Source of the DNA: Paenibacillus_Z sp042653205
GTDB taxonomy: Bacteria > Bacillota > Bacilli > Paenibacillales > Paenibacillaceae
Assembly (NCBI RefSeq): GCF_042653205.1
Contig: NZ_JBHSHY010000020.1
Location: forward strand, 1-64,000
DNA length: 64,000 nucleotides
Direction of reading: 5' to 3'
Shown: positions 52,458-61,010 of the stretch, piece after piece
Layout: the number at the start of each line of letters is the position of its first letter
Numbering within the stretch: the first letter of the stretch is position 1
The notes under the pieces: generated by a model
Told to the model about the DNA's origin: nothing
Seen by the model: the letters and a program-made list of their open reading frames with translations, nothing else
Databases searched by the model: none
Position numbers and translations under genes: made by a program

Positions 52458-54314
52458 TTATTCGAATTGAAATTCCAGCCTGACCCGGTGCTCCGTCTTC
52501 GGCCGCCGGCTGGCGAAATCAACGGCGTGCCAGACGGTGTCCATGCCGTCGTGGCCGCGCATGACATGCGTCCCGACGCTCGCCTCCAGCTCCCCGGCGT
52601 CGTAGGCGATGACCAGCCGGCGGCCCGCCGAGCCCTGCAGCGTCACGCGGCCGTCGCCGCGCAGGACCGGCTCGAGCCGGGTCACGACGCGCTCCGCAAA
52701 CGTCCCCGGCTTGTCGCCGAAGCGGCACTCGTCCTCCAGCATGAGCAGCGGCAGCTCGGTCTTGCGCCATTCCAGCCGCCGGCTCAGCGAGTGAAGCCCC
52801 GGCGCGCGGTAGGCGTCCGCCAGCTCGAGCCGGAGCTCGTCCGCCTCCTCGCCGATCGACGCGGTCACGTCCCGCGCGGCGCTTCGCGCGCCTTCCGCCT
52901 GTACGTATCCGTCCGCGGCCGGCACGGAATGGCCCTGCGAGCCGTTGCAGGCGTACGCATAGCGCCCGGCGCCGAAGTAATCGGCCGTGTACTCGCCGCT
53001 GCCGAGGTCGCAGACGAACGTCTCGCCGTCCGCGGTCAGGATGAACTGCCCGATGTCATTATGGTTGTGCGGCTCGTCGTTGCGGCCGGCCTTGGCGGCG
53101 AAGCCGAAGCGTCCGCGGCCGGTCGTCTTTCGGCCGACGAGCCACTGCGCGTCCGGCAGATAATAATCGCCGTCCGCCCAATCGGCGCCCCGCAGCGCGG
53201 GATCGAACCAGAGCACGTTGCGCAGCGCATGCGCCCAGCGGCTGCAGTGATCGTCCGCATACGGCGCCCGCAGCGCGTCCGGCGGAACCGCGATGCCCGG
53301 GTAGAGGCCGGCCAAGTAATGCGACAGGCCGATCTGCACGTAAGCCTGCCCGGCGGAGTCGGAGAAATTCACCGTCGTGGCGCCGTCCAAGTACGCCTTC
53401 TGCTGAAATTCGGCAATCCGCCGGACTTTGTCGCCGCGGAACAGGTCGATGCCGCCCTTCGTCCGCTGCTTCAGCAGATCTGCGAAGTACGTGTAATAGC
53501 CGAAGCCGTAATTCCAGTAGCCGATCCCTTCCAGGCAAGCCCCGTCGGCGCCGAAGCCGGCCAAATAATGCTCCATCGTGCCGATCGCCTTGCCGACGAT
53601 CGCCGTCAGTGCCTCGGAGCCCGGCAGAAGCAGCATTGCCGCAGAGGCGACGGAACCGGCGCAGACCGCCGCCCAGTTATGATCCGCGGTTTCCCAAAAG
53701 TAAGGCCCTTGCCGCAGATACGGCTTGAACAGCCTGCCGACGACTTCCTCCTCGATGCGGCTCCGCAGGAGCGGCGGCAGCGCCCCGTCCGTCAGTACCG
53801 AGATTTCGGCGAGCGCGAAGCCCGTCTCCGCCGCGAACAGATCGATGCAAGTATCCCGTTCCCGGCGGCTCCATTCGGGCGACTCGACGGCGAAGGCCTG
53901 ACCGCCGTCCGTCTCCGCGGAGCCCCGCAGATGCGCCGGCAGGCACCACGTATATTCGCCGCAGATCGACCAGACGATATCCTGCAGCGCCCCGCGGTAC
54001 GCCTCGTTCCCGGGCTCCAGCAGCGTCAGGAGCGCCATCGTGTTCAGCCTTCGCCGCTTCGCGAAGTATGCCCGCTCGTAGGCGAGCCGATGGCCCGTCC
54101 GCTCGAACGCCGCGAACTGCGCGTACGTCGGCTCGAGAATCGGCTCGCCGAGCAGCCTCCGCCCCTCTTCGCGGATTTCCGCGACGATGTCGCGGTAATC
54201 GTCGGCTTCGTTCGCTTGCCGCCAAAATTCGTCCTGTCCGCCTTCCGGAAACAACAGCCCGGCCCCTCCCGGCGCGCCGGCGGCCAAAGCAGCCGATATG
54301 CGCTCGCGCTCCAT
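52458..54314 (-). CDS. heparinase II/III family polysaccharide lyase
   Basis: A 618-residue protein: an alpha/alpha toroid (about 1-380) with ETADHNWAAVCAGSV and WNYGFGYYTYF, then a beta-sandwich with the family motif NDEPHNHNDIGQFIL near residue 417. Members cleave uronic-acid-containing polysaccharides by beta-elimination, giving the unsaturated ends that GH88 enzymes remove. No signal peptide is seen, so it likely acts on imported oligosaccharides. The ATG at 54314 follows GGGAGGG. It leads the lyase-unknown-GH88 set, 88 bases before the next gene. Confidence 0.9.
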   Translation of the reverse strand: MERERISAALAAGAPGGAGLLFPEGGQDEFWRQANEADDYRDIVAEIREEGRRLLGEPILEPTYAQFAAFERTGHRLAYERAYFAKRRRLNTMALLTLLEPGNEAYRGALQDIVWSICGEYTWCLPAHLRGSAETDGGQAFAVESPEWSRRERDTCIDLFAAETGFALAEISVLTDGALPPLLRSRIEEEVVGRLFKPYLRQGPYFWETADHNWAAVCAGSVASAAMLLLPGSEALTAIVGKAIGTMEHYLAGFGADGACLEGIGYWNYGFGYYTYFADLLKQRTKGGIDLFRGDKVRRIAEFQQKAYLDGATTVNFSDSAGQAYVQIGLSHYLAGLYPGIAVPPDALRAPYADDHCSRWAHALRNVLWFDPALRGADWADGDYYLPDAQWLVGRKTTGRGRFGFAAKAGRNDEPHNHNDIGQFILTADGETFVCDLGSGEYTADYFGAGRYAYACNGSQGHSVPAADGYVQAEGARSAARDVTASIGEEADELRLELADAYRAPGLHSLSRRLEWRKTELPLLMLEDECRFGDKPGTFAERVVTRLEPVLRGDGRVTLQGSAGRRLVIAYDAGELEASVGTHVMRGHDGMDTVWHAVDFASRRPKTEHRVRLEFQFE

Positions 54315-54497
54315 CGCGTCGCCCTCCCCTTTCCTTGGCTCGTACCTCTCCATTGTATATAAAACCGCATGGCGGATTTGGTCGAATCTTGAGCCGTCCG
54401 CATAATTATTTGACGGCGGCCTGGCAGGACCGGCGGCCTGATGTCCCCGCGCGCGAACGGGCCGCCGGAATCATCCGAAGGCGGCCCGGCGAGACGC

Positions 54498-54537
54498 CAA
54501 AAAAGCGGCCCCGGGTGCCTACGCACCCGAAGCCGCC
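54498..54537 (-). terminator. terminator of the GH127 gene
   Basis: GCGGC/GCCGC outer and CGGGTGC/GCACCCG inner helices form a stem on the minus strand (54505-54536). TTTTTT follows. It separates GH127 from the heparinase gene, so the latter may also have its own promoter; a weak TTCGAC-N17-TTTATA lies near 54360-54390. Confidence 0.8.
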
Positions 54538-54554
54538 GCATTGCCCGCCTTCGT

Positions 54555-56546
54555 TCATCCGTTCCCGCCCGCCGCCTCCGACACGCGGATCCATACCGTC
54601 ATTTCGCCCGGCTCCCGGTTGCCCCACAAGTAATACGGAACCGCCCTCAGCCGGGCCGGGACGGACCGAGGCCGCTCCGAGCGCGGACGATAAGGCGTAT
54701 CTTCCCGCCAGGAAGCCCGGTCGTCCGCCTGTCCCTCCGCCTCGAGGACGACCGCCCCTCCGGGCAGGGCGGCGTCGTGCGCGGCATTCAGCTCCGCGTC
54801 CGCCGGCACCGACAAGGACGCGAGCGGCCGGCCGTTGTCCGCCTCCTCCAGGCAGTACACGAGCGGCCCGCGCTCGATGGCGGCTTTGCCCGCGTTCGCG
54901 CGGATGTCGGGATGCGCTGCCGTCAGCCGCGCCGTCAGCTCGGGCGCCCACTCGACGACGTCGCCCGCCGTCCATGCGCGGCGCACGACCGCGTAGCCGT
55001 CCTTCGTCTCGTACGCCGCCGGCCGGCCGTTGATCGCGAGCGCGGCCTTCCCCCCGCACCAGGCCGGAATACGCAGGGCGAGCGCGAACGGCACGGACGG
55101 CGCCTCGGTCAGCTCGAAGCGGACGCGGCCTTCCCAGGGCAGCCAGGAGCGCTGCGTGACCGCGACCGGCCCGGCCGCTAGCGCGAAGCGCGCCTCGCCG
55201 CCGATGAAGAGATGCGCGTACACGGTGCCGGACGCCGGGTCGGCGGTATAGACGTACTCGTGCAGCGAGCTCAGCAGCCGCGCCACGTTCGGCGGGCAGC
55301 AGGAGCAGCCGAACCATTTTTGCCGGACCGCCTTGACGTGATGCCGGCCGGGATTGCGCGCGGACGCCTCCGGCCAGACCTCCAGCGGATTGACGTAGAA
55401 GTAATGCTTGCCGTCCTGCGACATGCTGGCGATCACGTTGTTATAGAGCGCGCGTTCCATGACGTCGGCGTATTCGGCCTTCGCCTCCAGCTTCAGCATC
55501 CGCTGCGCGAAGAAGATCAGCCCGATGGAAGCGCACGTCTCGGCATAGACCGTATCGTTCGGCAGGTCGTAGTCGAACGTGAACGCCTCGCCGTGATGCG
55601 TCGAACCGATGCCGCCCGTAATGTACATCTGCTTATGCGTCATATTGGCCCACAAGCGGCGGCATGCCGCGGCCAGTTCCACGTCGCCCGTAATGCGGGC
55701 CAAGTCCGCCATCGCCGTGTACATGTACACGGCCCGCACGGAATGGCCGACCGCGGCCGTTTGCTCGCGCACCGGCACGTCCGCCTGGTTATAGGCCATG
55801 TCCGCCGCGGTCGGCCGCAGCCGCCGCTCGGTCCAGATGCTCCGCCCGTCGCGCCGGTTCGTCTCCTCGACGAGAAAGTTCGGCTGCGCGCCGCGCTCGT
55901 CGATGAAGAACTGCGCCAGCTTCAAGTACCGCGCCTCGCCCGTCGCCCGGTGCAGCTTCACGAGCGCGAGCTCGATTTCCTGATGGCCGTCGTAGCCCCG
56001 GATCTGGCCAGGCCCATCGCCGAACACCTCGCCGATATAATCGGCGAACCGGCACATGACGTCGAGCAGCTTCCGTTTCCCCGTCGCTTCGTAGTAGGCG
56101 ACCGCCGCCTCCATCATATGGCCCGCGCAGTAGAGTTCATGCGCCTCGTGCAGGTTCGTCCACCGCTCGTCCGGCGCCTTGACCGTAAAATACGTGTTCA
56201 AGTACCCGTCGTCGTGCTGAGCCAGCGCGATCAAGTCGATGACCTCGTCCGCCGTGCGCTCCAATTCGGGATCGGGATGCTTCGCCAGCGAATACCCGAC
56301 GGCCTCCAGCCACTTGGCCACGTCGCTGTCCTGGAACACCATCCCGCCGTACTCGCCCTCCTCAAGCCCGGCCGCGATGCGGAAATTGCGGATCGCATAG
56401 CTCGGCGCGGCATCCGGGATGCGGTCGTTCAGCGCCTCCCATTGGTACGGAATGACCGTCTCCCGGACCAAGTCCATGTACCGGTCCCAAAAATCGTCCC
56501 GAATGCGTACGCCGCTTCCGGGATTGCCGCTGATTGGCTTCGCCAC
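54555..56546 (-). CDS. glycoside hydrolase family 127 (beta-L-arabinofuranosidase-like)
   Basis: A 663-residue GH127 (formerly DUF1680) enzyme. Residues equivalent to the known zinc-cysteine active site are present: Glu in THHGEAF near 319, the Glu and Cys of AETCAS near 334-336, and the Cys pair in GCSCCPP near 415-416, including the nucleophile. Known members remove beta-L-arabinofuranose or related sugars. The start is GTG at 56546, 9 bases after AAGGAG; upstream in-frame ATGs would place that site inside the gene. No signal peptide. It is divergent from an AraC gene. Confidence 0.93.
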   Translation of the reverse strand: MAKPISGNPGSGVRIRDDFWDRYMDLVRETVIPYQWEALNDRIPDAAPSYAIRNFRIAAGLEEGEYGGMVFQDSDVAKWLEAVGYSLAKHPDPELERTADEVIDLIALAQHDDGYLNTYFTVKAPDERWTNLHEAHELYCAGHMMEAAVAYYEATGKRKLLDVMCRFADYIGEVFGDGPGQIRGYDGHQEIELALVKLHRATGEARYLKLAQFFIDERGAQPNFLVEETNRRDGRSIWTERRLRPTAADMAYNQADVPVREQTAAVGHSVRAVYMYTAMADLARITGDVELAAACRRLWANMTHKQMYITGGIGSTHHGEAFTFDYDLPNDTVYAETCASIGLIFFAQRMLKLEAKAEYADVMERALYNNVIASMSQDGKHYFYVNPLEVWPEASARNPGRHHVKAVRQKWFGCSCCPPNVARLLSSLHEYVYTADPASGTVYAHLFIGGEARFALAAGPVAVTQRSWLPWEGRVRFELTEAPSVPFALALRIPAWCGGKAALAINGRPAAYETKDGYAVVRRAWTAGDVVEWAPELTARLTAAHPDIRANAGKAAIERGPLVYCLEEADNGRPLASLSVPADAELNAAHDAALPGGAVVLEAEGQADDRASWREDTPYRPRSERPRSVPARLRAVPYYLWGNREPGEMTVWIRVSEAAGGNG

Positions 56547-56693
56547 GAACGTCCTCTCCTTTTGCATGAAAAAATGATGGGATTTGAACATTGCCTACCG
56601 ATAGTTTATCCTCGGAATAAAGGGACTTCTACGCCCAAAACGACACAGTTTCTTGCGATATTTAACCCTCACGAAAACAAGGAGGCCATGCGC

Positions 56694-57557
56694 ATGTCCG
56701 ACCGAAACGGCTTGATCGCGCTGTCGCTCCCGCCGCTGCCGTATTACGTCACGACCGGCTTGTCCGTCTTCGCCCCCGGCGACCAGCATCCGAACCGGCG
56801 CAATCTCGGCATCTTCGACCTGCTCTGGGTCGTGCAGGGCACGCTGCACATCGGCGAAGAGAACCGGCAATGGGAGGTCGCGGCGGGGCAGACGCTCCTG
56901 CTGCTGCCGGATCGGTACCATTACGCGGTCAAGCCGTGCGAGACGGAAACCGCATTTTACTGGATTCACTTCGACTTCGCCGGCGATTGGACGGCGGATG
57001 CGGCGGCCGAGCAAGCCCCGCCGCTGCGGCAAATGTGGACCAACCCGCGCACGCTCCGCCTGCCGCAATACGCCTCGCCCGCGGAGTTCGCCCAAGCGCG
57101 GGGACTGCTCGCCAAGCTGCTGGCGGAAGCCGGCCGCGGCCGGACGGCGGCGTACTGGCAGGAGCAGCGGCTGTTCCTGGAGCTGCTCGACCTGCTGGAG
57201 GACCGCGGGGCTGAGCGCGACGAGGACGCGCCCGCCGTCCGCCTCGCGAACAAGGCGGAGGCGTATCTCCGGCAGCACTTCCAGTCGGACATCACGAACC
57301 GTTCGCTGGCGGCGGCGCTCCATTTTCACCCGAACTACGTCGTGCGCTGCATGAAGGAGACGTTCGGCTGCTCGCCGATGGCCTATCTCCACCGGTACCG
57401 GCTGGAGCAGGCGAAGCTGCTGCTGCTGAAGACGGAATGGCCCGTCGCGCGGATCGCCGAGCAGACCGGCTTTGCCAGCGCCCCGTACTTCTCCGGCCGC
57501 TTTCGGCAATTCGCCGGCTTGTCCCCGCTGCAATTCCGGAAACGGTACTCGACGTGA
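56694..57557 (+). CDS. AraC-family transcriptional regulator of the polysaccharide locus
   Basis: A 287-residue regulator. The N-terminal cupin half has FDLLWVVQGTLHIGEENRQWEV and AGQTLLLLPDRYHYAV. The C-terminal helix-turn-helix pair (about 183-285) has LAAALHFHPNYVVRCMKETFG and GFASAPYFSGRFRQFAG. The ATG at 56694 is 8 bases after AAGGAGG; another ATG two codons earlier is too close. It is divergent from the GH127 gene (147 bases between starts) and probably activates the locus on binding a sugar. Confidence 0.9.
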   Translation: MSDRNGLIALSLPPLPYYVTTGLSVFAPGDQHPNRRNLGIFDLLWVVQGTLHIGEENRQWEVAAGQTLLLLPDRYHYAVKPCETETAFYWIHFDFAGDWTADAAAEQAPPLRQMWTNPRTLRLPQYASPAEFAQARGLLAKLLAEAGRGRTAAYWQEQRLFLELLDLLEDRGAERDEDAPAVRLANKAEAYLRQHFQSDITNRSLAAALHFHPNYVVRCMKETFGCSPMAYLHRYRLEQAKLLLLKTEWPVARIAEQTGFASAPYFSGRFRQFAGLSPLQFRKRYST

Positions 57558-57693
57558 CGCCCGCGAAGGCGGCGGCGCGCGCGAGCGGGCGCGTTCGCGC
57601 GGTCGCTCGCGCGGTCGCGTTTATCCGGCGGCCAACTCGTCGATAATGGATGTATTCACATCCCTTCCGAGGCTCCGTACAAAGGTGGTCGCC

Positions 57694-58164
57694 ATGTCGC
57701 TCTCGATATGCATTTTTTTGGCGTGCTGCGCCATTATCGCGCTCTCGCTCATTCCGAAGAAACTGACCGAACTTGAATCGCTGTTCGTCTTCTTCGGTTC
57801 CACGGTATTCGAGCTCAGCGTGTTTACGATCGTGCACGTCAACCTCGATTGGGTCATCGTTCCCCATAGCAACGAACCCGCTTTCGCCATTCTGGTCTTG
57901 CGCTTGGCCGTGATCCCGGTCATGCTGGTCATCGCCGCGCATGTCCTGCTATACGAACGGCCGTGGCTGAAATGGATCAGCGCGGCCGGCATATTGCTGT
58001 TCTTCATGCTGCTTCACTCCCTGGAGGTGAAGCTCGGCATCCTGGTGACGCCGCACTGGAACGCGTATTACAGCCTAGTCGTCTTCGCCGGCTGCATCGC
58101 GTTCACGCGCGTGCTGACGCAGCTGATCCTGAACGTCCGCAGGCGGGAGGAGATACGCTCATGA
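57694..58164 (+). CDS. small multi-pass membrane protein, first of a pair
   Basis: A 156-residue protein with four or five transmembrane segments (FLACCAIIALSLI, TVFELSVFTIVHV, ILVLRLAVIPVMLVIAAHVL, WISAAGILLFFMLLHSL, YYSLVVFAGCIAF). The ATG at 57694 follows AAAGGTGG; an in-frame ATG 16 codons upstream has no site. I do not recognise the family. It overlaps the next gene as ATGA, so the two probably form a complex. Confidence 0.75.
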   Translation: MSLSICIFLACCAIIALSLIPKKLTELESLFVFFGSTVFELSVFTIVHVNLDWVIVPHSNEPAFAILVLRLAVIPVMLVIAAHVLLYERPWLKWISAAGILLFFMLLHSLEVKLGILVTPHWNAYYSLVVFAGCIAFTRVLTQLILNVRRREEIRS

Positions 58165-58697
58165 TCATTTACGATACGCGGTTCAATATGAACGAATGGT
58201 TCGTTCTGTCCGGCTTTGTCATCGGGATCGGCCTCGTGCTCATCCTGCCCAAGCGGTTTACGCTGCAGCAAAGCATTCTCTTCTACATGTGCGGCGCGTA
58301 CAGCGGCTTTTTCTTCGACCATTCCCTCAGCGTCACGCCGCTAAGCCTCTACGACGTCAACGACACGTCCGATTACGAATGGATAGACTTCCTGTCGTAC
58401 TTCGCGTACGGCGCGGTCGCCTACATGTTTTTCTATGTGTACGACAAGTTCCGGATTAGACCCGCGTACATACCGGTCTATATTCTCATCTGGTCGCTCG
58501 CGTCCGTCGGATTCGAGTGGATCTCGGTGAAGCTTGGCGTTTTCCATTACAATTACGGGTATAAGCTCGCCTATTCGTTCGCGATTTACCTGTTCGTGCA
58601 GACGGCGTGGATCGCGCTGTTCTTTCGCTACGGGCGCGGGAACGCGGGGAATACGGGGTATGCGGCGGCGGACCTGACCAAGGCAAAAAACGCATAA
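58161..58697 (+). CDS. small multi-pass membrane protein, second of a pair
   Basis: A 178-residue protein with five transmembrane segments and acidic/aromatic loops (FFFDHSLSV, YDVNDTSDYEWIDFLSYFAYG, WISVKLGVFHYNYGYKLAYSF). It resembles small CBO0543-type membrane proteins of Bacillota in size and layout, but this is uncertain. The start ATG at 58161 overlaps the partner's stop and follows GGAGGAG. Confidence 0.75.
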   Translation: MIIYDTRFNMNEWFVLSGFVIGIGLVLILPKRFTLQQSILFYMCGAYSGFFFDHSLSVTPLSLYDVNDTSDYEWIDFLSYFAYGAVAYMFFYVYDKFRIRPAYIPVYILIWSLASVGFEWISVKLGVFHYNYGYKLAYSFAIYLFVQTAWIALFFRYGRGNAGNTGYAAADLTKAKNA

Positions 58698-58730
58698 GCC
58701 GGCTCGTTCGGACGAGGCGCCCATGCGTTT
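58688..58730 (+). terminator. hairpin after the membrane-protein pair
   Basis: AAACGCAT (58688-58695) and ATGCGTTT (58723-58730), with inner CTCGT/ACGAG, form a stem overlapping the stop codon. The T-tract is only three bases plus TTGG, so termination may be weak. Confidence 0.5.
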
Positions 58731-58755
58731 GGATTCGATGCGATGGCCAGCCGCG

Positions 58756-58987
58756 CTAGGCCAGCGCGCCGGCGATCCTGCTCAGATATGCCCCGCTGCC
58801 GCCGGACCCGTCGTAATAGATGGGACGGCGGCCCATGTCCACTGAATTTGAAGCGCTTTCATAATTTCGCCTTACAACCGGCTCCGCCTTCCGTCCGCCC
58901 GCGCCGGCGGCCAGTGCCTCGGCCAGCCTGCGCATGGCCGTGCCGTCCCCGTATACCCGTTGTAATACGGCGGATACTCTCCTTCAT
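58756..58987 (-). pseudogene. probable frameshifted small gene
   Basis: A start with an excellent site (GGGAGGTGAG, 4 bases before the ATG at 58987) opens a frame that gives MKESIRRITTGIRG and soon runs into Arg/Gly-rich low-information sequence. The neighbouring frame, needing one base added or removed near the start, reads VSAVLQRVYGDGTAMRRLAE and continues to SRIAGALA with a stop at 58756, looking like real protein. Within that frame the only start is the ATG at 58935 without a site. It is either a true frameshift, a sequencing error or an unusual start. Product unknown, about 76 residues when repaired. Confidence 0.5.
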
Positions 58988-59080
58988 CGCTCTCACCTCC
59001 CTTTACTTCTACCTATTCGCCGCCCGGAAAATCATTCCACTCTTCTCTTGCGGGCACGGCTGCGAACGCGCGAAACGCCG

Positions 59081-59115
59081 GAAAAAGCCTTCCCCGGCAC
59101 CGCCGGAGAAGGCTT
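59081..59115 (-). terminator. terminator of the siderophore ABC operon
   Basis: AAGCCTTC/GAAGGCTT outer and CCGGC/GCCGG inner pairing forms a stem (59085-59115). TTTTTCC follows on the minus strand. It lies 16 bases after the ATPase stop. Confidence 0.85.
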
Positions 59116-59130
59116 GTATCCCAATAGTCC

Positions 59131-59949
59131 CTAGTATGCGCCGACGGGCCTCCGCTCCGCGAGCTGGCGCCCTCTGCCGTACGGAATGCACATCGGCGTC
59201 CCGAAGATCGGATCCTGCGCCACCTGGCATCTCATGTCGAAGACGTCCTCGATGAACCGCTCGTTCACGATGTCCTCCGGCTTGCCCTTCGTATAGATCT
59301 GTCCGCCCTTGACCGCCACGATATGATGCGCATACCGGCACGCGAGGTTGATGTCGTGGAGCACCATCGCGATGGTGCGGTTCTCCTTCTCGTTCAGCTC
59401 GAACAGCAGGTCGAGAATCTCGATCTGATGCGTCATGTCGAGGAACGTCGTCGGCTCGTCGAGCAGGATCGTCGCGGTGTTTTGCGCCAGCGTCATCGCG
59501 ATCCAGGCCCGCTGCCGCTGTCCGCCGGAGAGCGCGTCGACCGGCCGGTCCGCAAGCTCCGACAGCTGGGTCGCCTCGAGTGCCCGCTTGACCGCCCGTT
59601 CGTCCTCGCGCGACCACTGCTGCAGGAAGCTCTGGTACGGGTAGCGCCCCTGCTTCACGAGCTGGTGCACCGTCAGCCCTTCCGGCGCGATCGGCCCCTG
59701 CGGCAAAATCGCGAGCCGCTTGGCGATCTCCTTGCTCGACAGCCGGGCGATGTCGCTGCCCTCGAGCAGAATCGAGCCCTCCTGCGGCTTTAGCAGGCGG
59801 GCGGCCGAACGGAGAATCGTCGATTTGCCGCAGCCGTTGCTGCCGATGAAGACGGTGATCTGGCCTTTCGGAATGAGCAGATCCAGATTCGAGAACACCG
59901 GCTGCTTGCCGTACGATAACGTCAAATTGTTCGCTTGGATAACGGACAT
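59131..59949 (-). CDS. ferric-siderophore ABC transporter ATP-binding protein
   Basis: A 272-residue ATPase of the FecE/FhuC type. Walker A is GSNGCGKST, the Q-loop LAILPQGP, the signature LSGGQRQRAWIAM, Walker B ILLDEPTTFLD and the H-loop VLHDINLACRYAHH. The C-terminal segment with DPIFGTPMCIPYG is typical of siderophore ATPases. The ATG follows GGAGGG. It is the last gene of the minus arm, 16 bases after the second permease. Confidence 0.94.
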   Translation of the reverse strand: MSVIQANNLTLSYGKQPVFSNLDLLIPKGQITVFIGSNGCGKSTILRSAARLLKPQEGSILLEGSDIARLSSKEIAKRLAILPQGPIAPEGLTVHQLVKQGRYPYQSFLQQWSREDERAVKRALEATQLSELADRPVDALSGGQRQRAWIAMTLAQNTATILLDEPTTFLDMTHQIEILDLLFELNEKENRTIAMVLHDINLACRYAHHIVAVKGGQIYTKGKPEDIVNERFIEDVFDMRCQVAQDPIFGTPMCIPYGRGRQLAERRPVGAY

Positions 59950-59965
59950 GTCTTACCCTCCCTCA

Positions 59966-61009
59966 TTATGCGCGGCGGTGGCGGTACAGCAGGTAGATGA
60001 AGAACGGCGCTCCGATCGCGGCGGTGAAGACGCCCGCGGGAATGTCGAGCGGGACGAACGCGGTGCGGGCAACCAGGTCGGACAGCAGCAGAATGAGCGA
60101 GCCGACGAGCGCGGAGGCCGGAATGACGCCGCCGTACGCGGGGCCGACCAGCCGGCGGGCGATATGCGGCGCCATGAGGCCGATGAAGTTAATCGCGCCT
60201 CCGATGGCGACCGCCGAGCCGGCCAGCGCCACGCTGACGAAGAGCAGAATCGTCCGCTTCCGGTTGATCGGGCTGCCGACGCTCGCCGCGACTTCGTCCC
60301 CGAGCTCCTGAACGTTCAGATGGCGCGCGTAGAACAGCGCCACGGGCAGCAGCACGGCGAGCCAGGGCAGCAGCGTAACCACGTCCCGGTCCCACGCCAC
60401 GCCATAGATGCTGCCGGTCATGAAGGTGAACGCCTTGACGGCCACGGCCGTCGGCGTGAAGGATGCCATCAGGATCAGCATATAGGTGAACGCCGTCAGC
60501 GCCGTCGCCATGCCGATGCCGATCAGCACGAGCCGAAGCGGCGTGATGCCGCCCCGGTACGCGAAGAAGTAGATCAATCCGGCGGCGGCGAACGCCCCGG
60601 CGATCGACCAGATCGGCATGAACCGGATGCTGACTTGCGAGAAATACAAGATGAATACGATCGTGCCGAGCGACGCCCCGCCCGAGATGCCGATGACGTC
60701 CGGCGACGTGAGCGGGTTGCGGACGATGCCCTGCAGCAGCGCGCCCGATACGGCAAGTCCGGCGCCGACGAGGATGGCGATGACGACGCGCGGCATCCGC
60801 AGCGTCATGACGATCATTTCGCTCGAGGCGTCCCCGGCGCCGAAGATCGAACGGACGACGGCGAGCGGGCTGATCCTCGTGCTGCCGAGGCCCGCGCAGA
60901 CGACGATCGCGACGAGGTTGGCGGCGACGAGCGCGGCGAGGGCGATGAGCGTTCGGCGTTCGATTTGGAACGAATGCTTGCGTCCCCGGACGGTGATCCA
61001 GCGGTTCAT
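59966..61009 (-). CDS. ferric-siderophore ABC transporter permease (FecD type)
   Basis: A 347-residue FecCD-family permease with about nine or ten transmembrane segments. It has the conserved ALLQGIVRNPLTSPDVIGISGGASLG region and the coupling loop near FIGLMAPHIARRLVG. The ATG lies one base after the partner's stop, with AAAGGAGG upstream. It forms a heterodimer with the preceding permease to import ferric siderophore. Confidence 0.94.
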   Translation of the reverse strand: MNRWITVRGRKHSFQIERRTLIALAALVAANLVAIVVCAGLGSTRISPLAVVRSIFGAGDASSEMIVMTLRMPRVVIAILVGAGLAVSGALLQGIVRNPLTSPDVIGISGGASLGTIVFILYFSQVSIRFMPIWSIAGAFAAAGLIYFFAYRGGITPLRLVLIGIGMATALTAFTYMLILMASFTPTAVAVKAFTFMTGSIYGVAWDRDVVTLLPWLAVLLPVALFYARHLNVQELGDEVAASVGSPINRKRTILLFVSVALAGSAVAIGGAINFIGLMAPHIARRLVGPAYGGVIPASALVGSLILLLSDLVARTAFVPLDIPAGVFTAAIGAPFFIYLLYRHRRA

Positions 61010-61010
61010 G

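Noticed and set aside
52356..54362. 668-residue open frame on the plus strand
   Set aside because: Antisense to the heparinase II/III gene, with no ribosome site and no recognisable fold; codon-bias shadow.
55212..56693. Long upstream extension of the AraC frame
   Set aside because: The frame stays open antisense to GH127, but the real start at 56694 has an ideal AAGGAGG site and the upstream residues show no family similarity.
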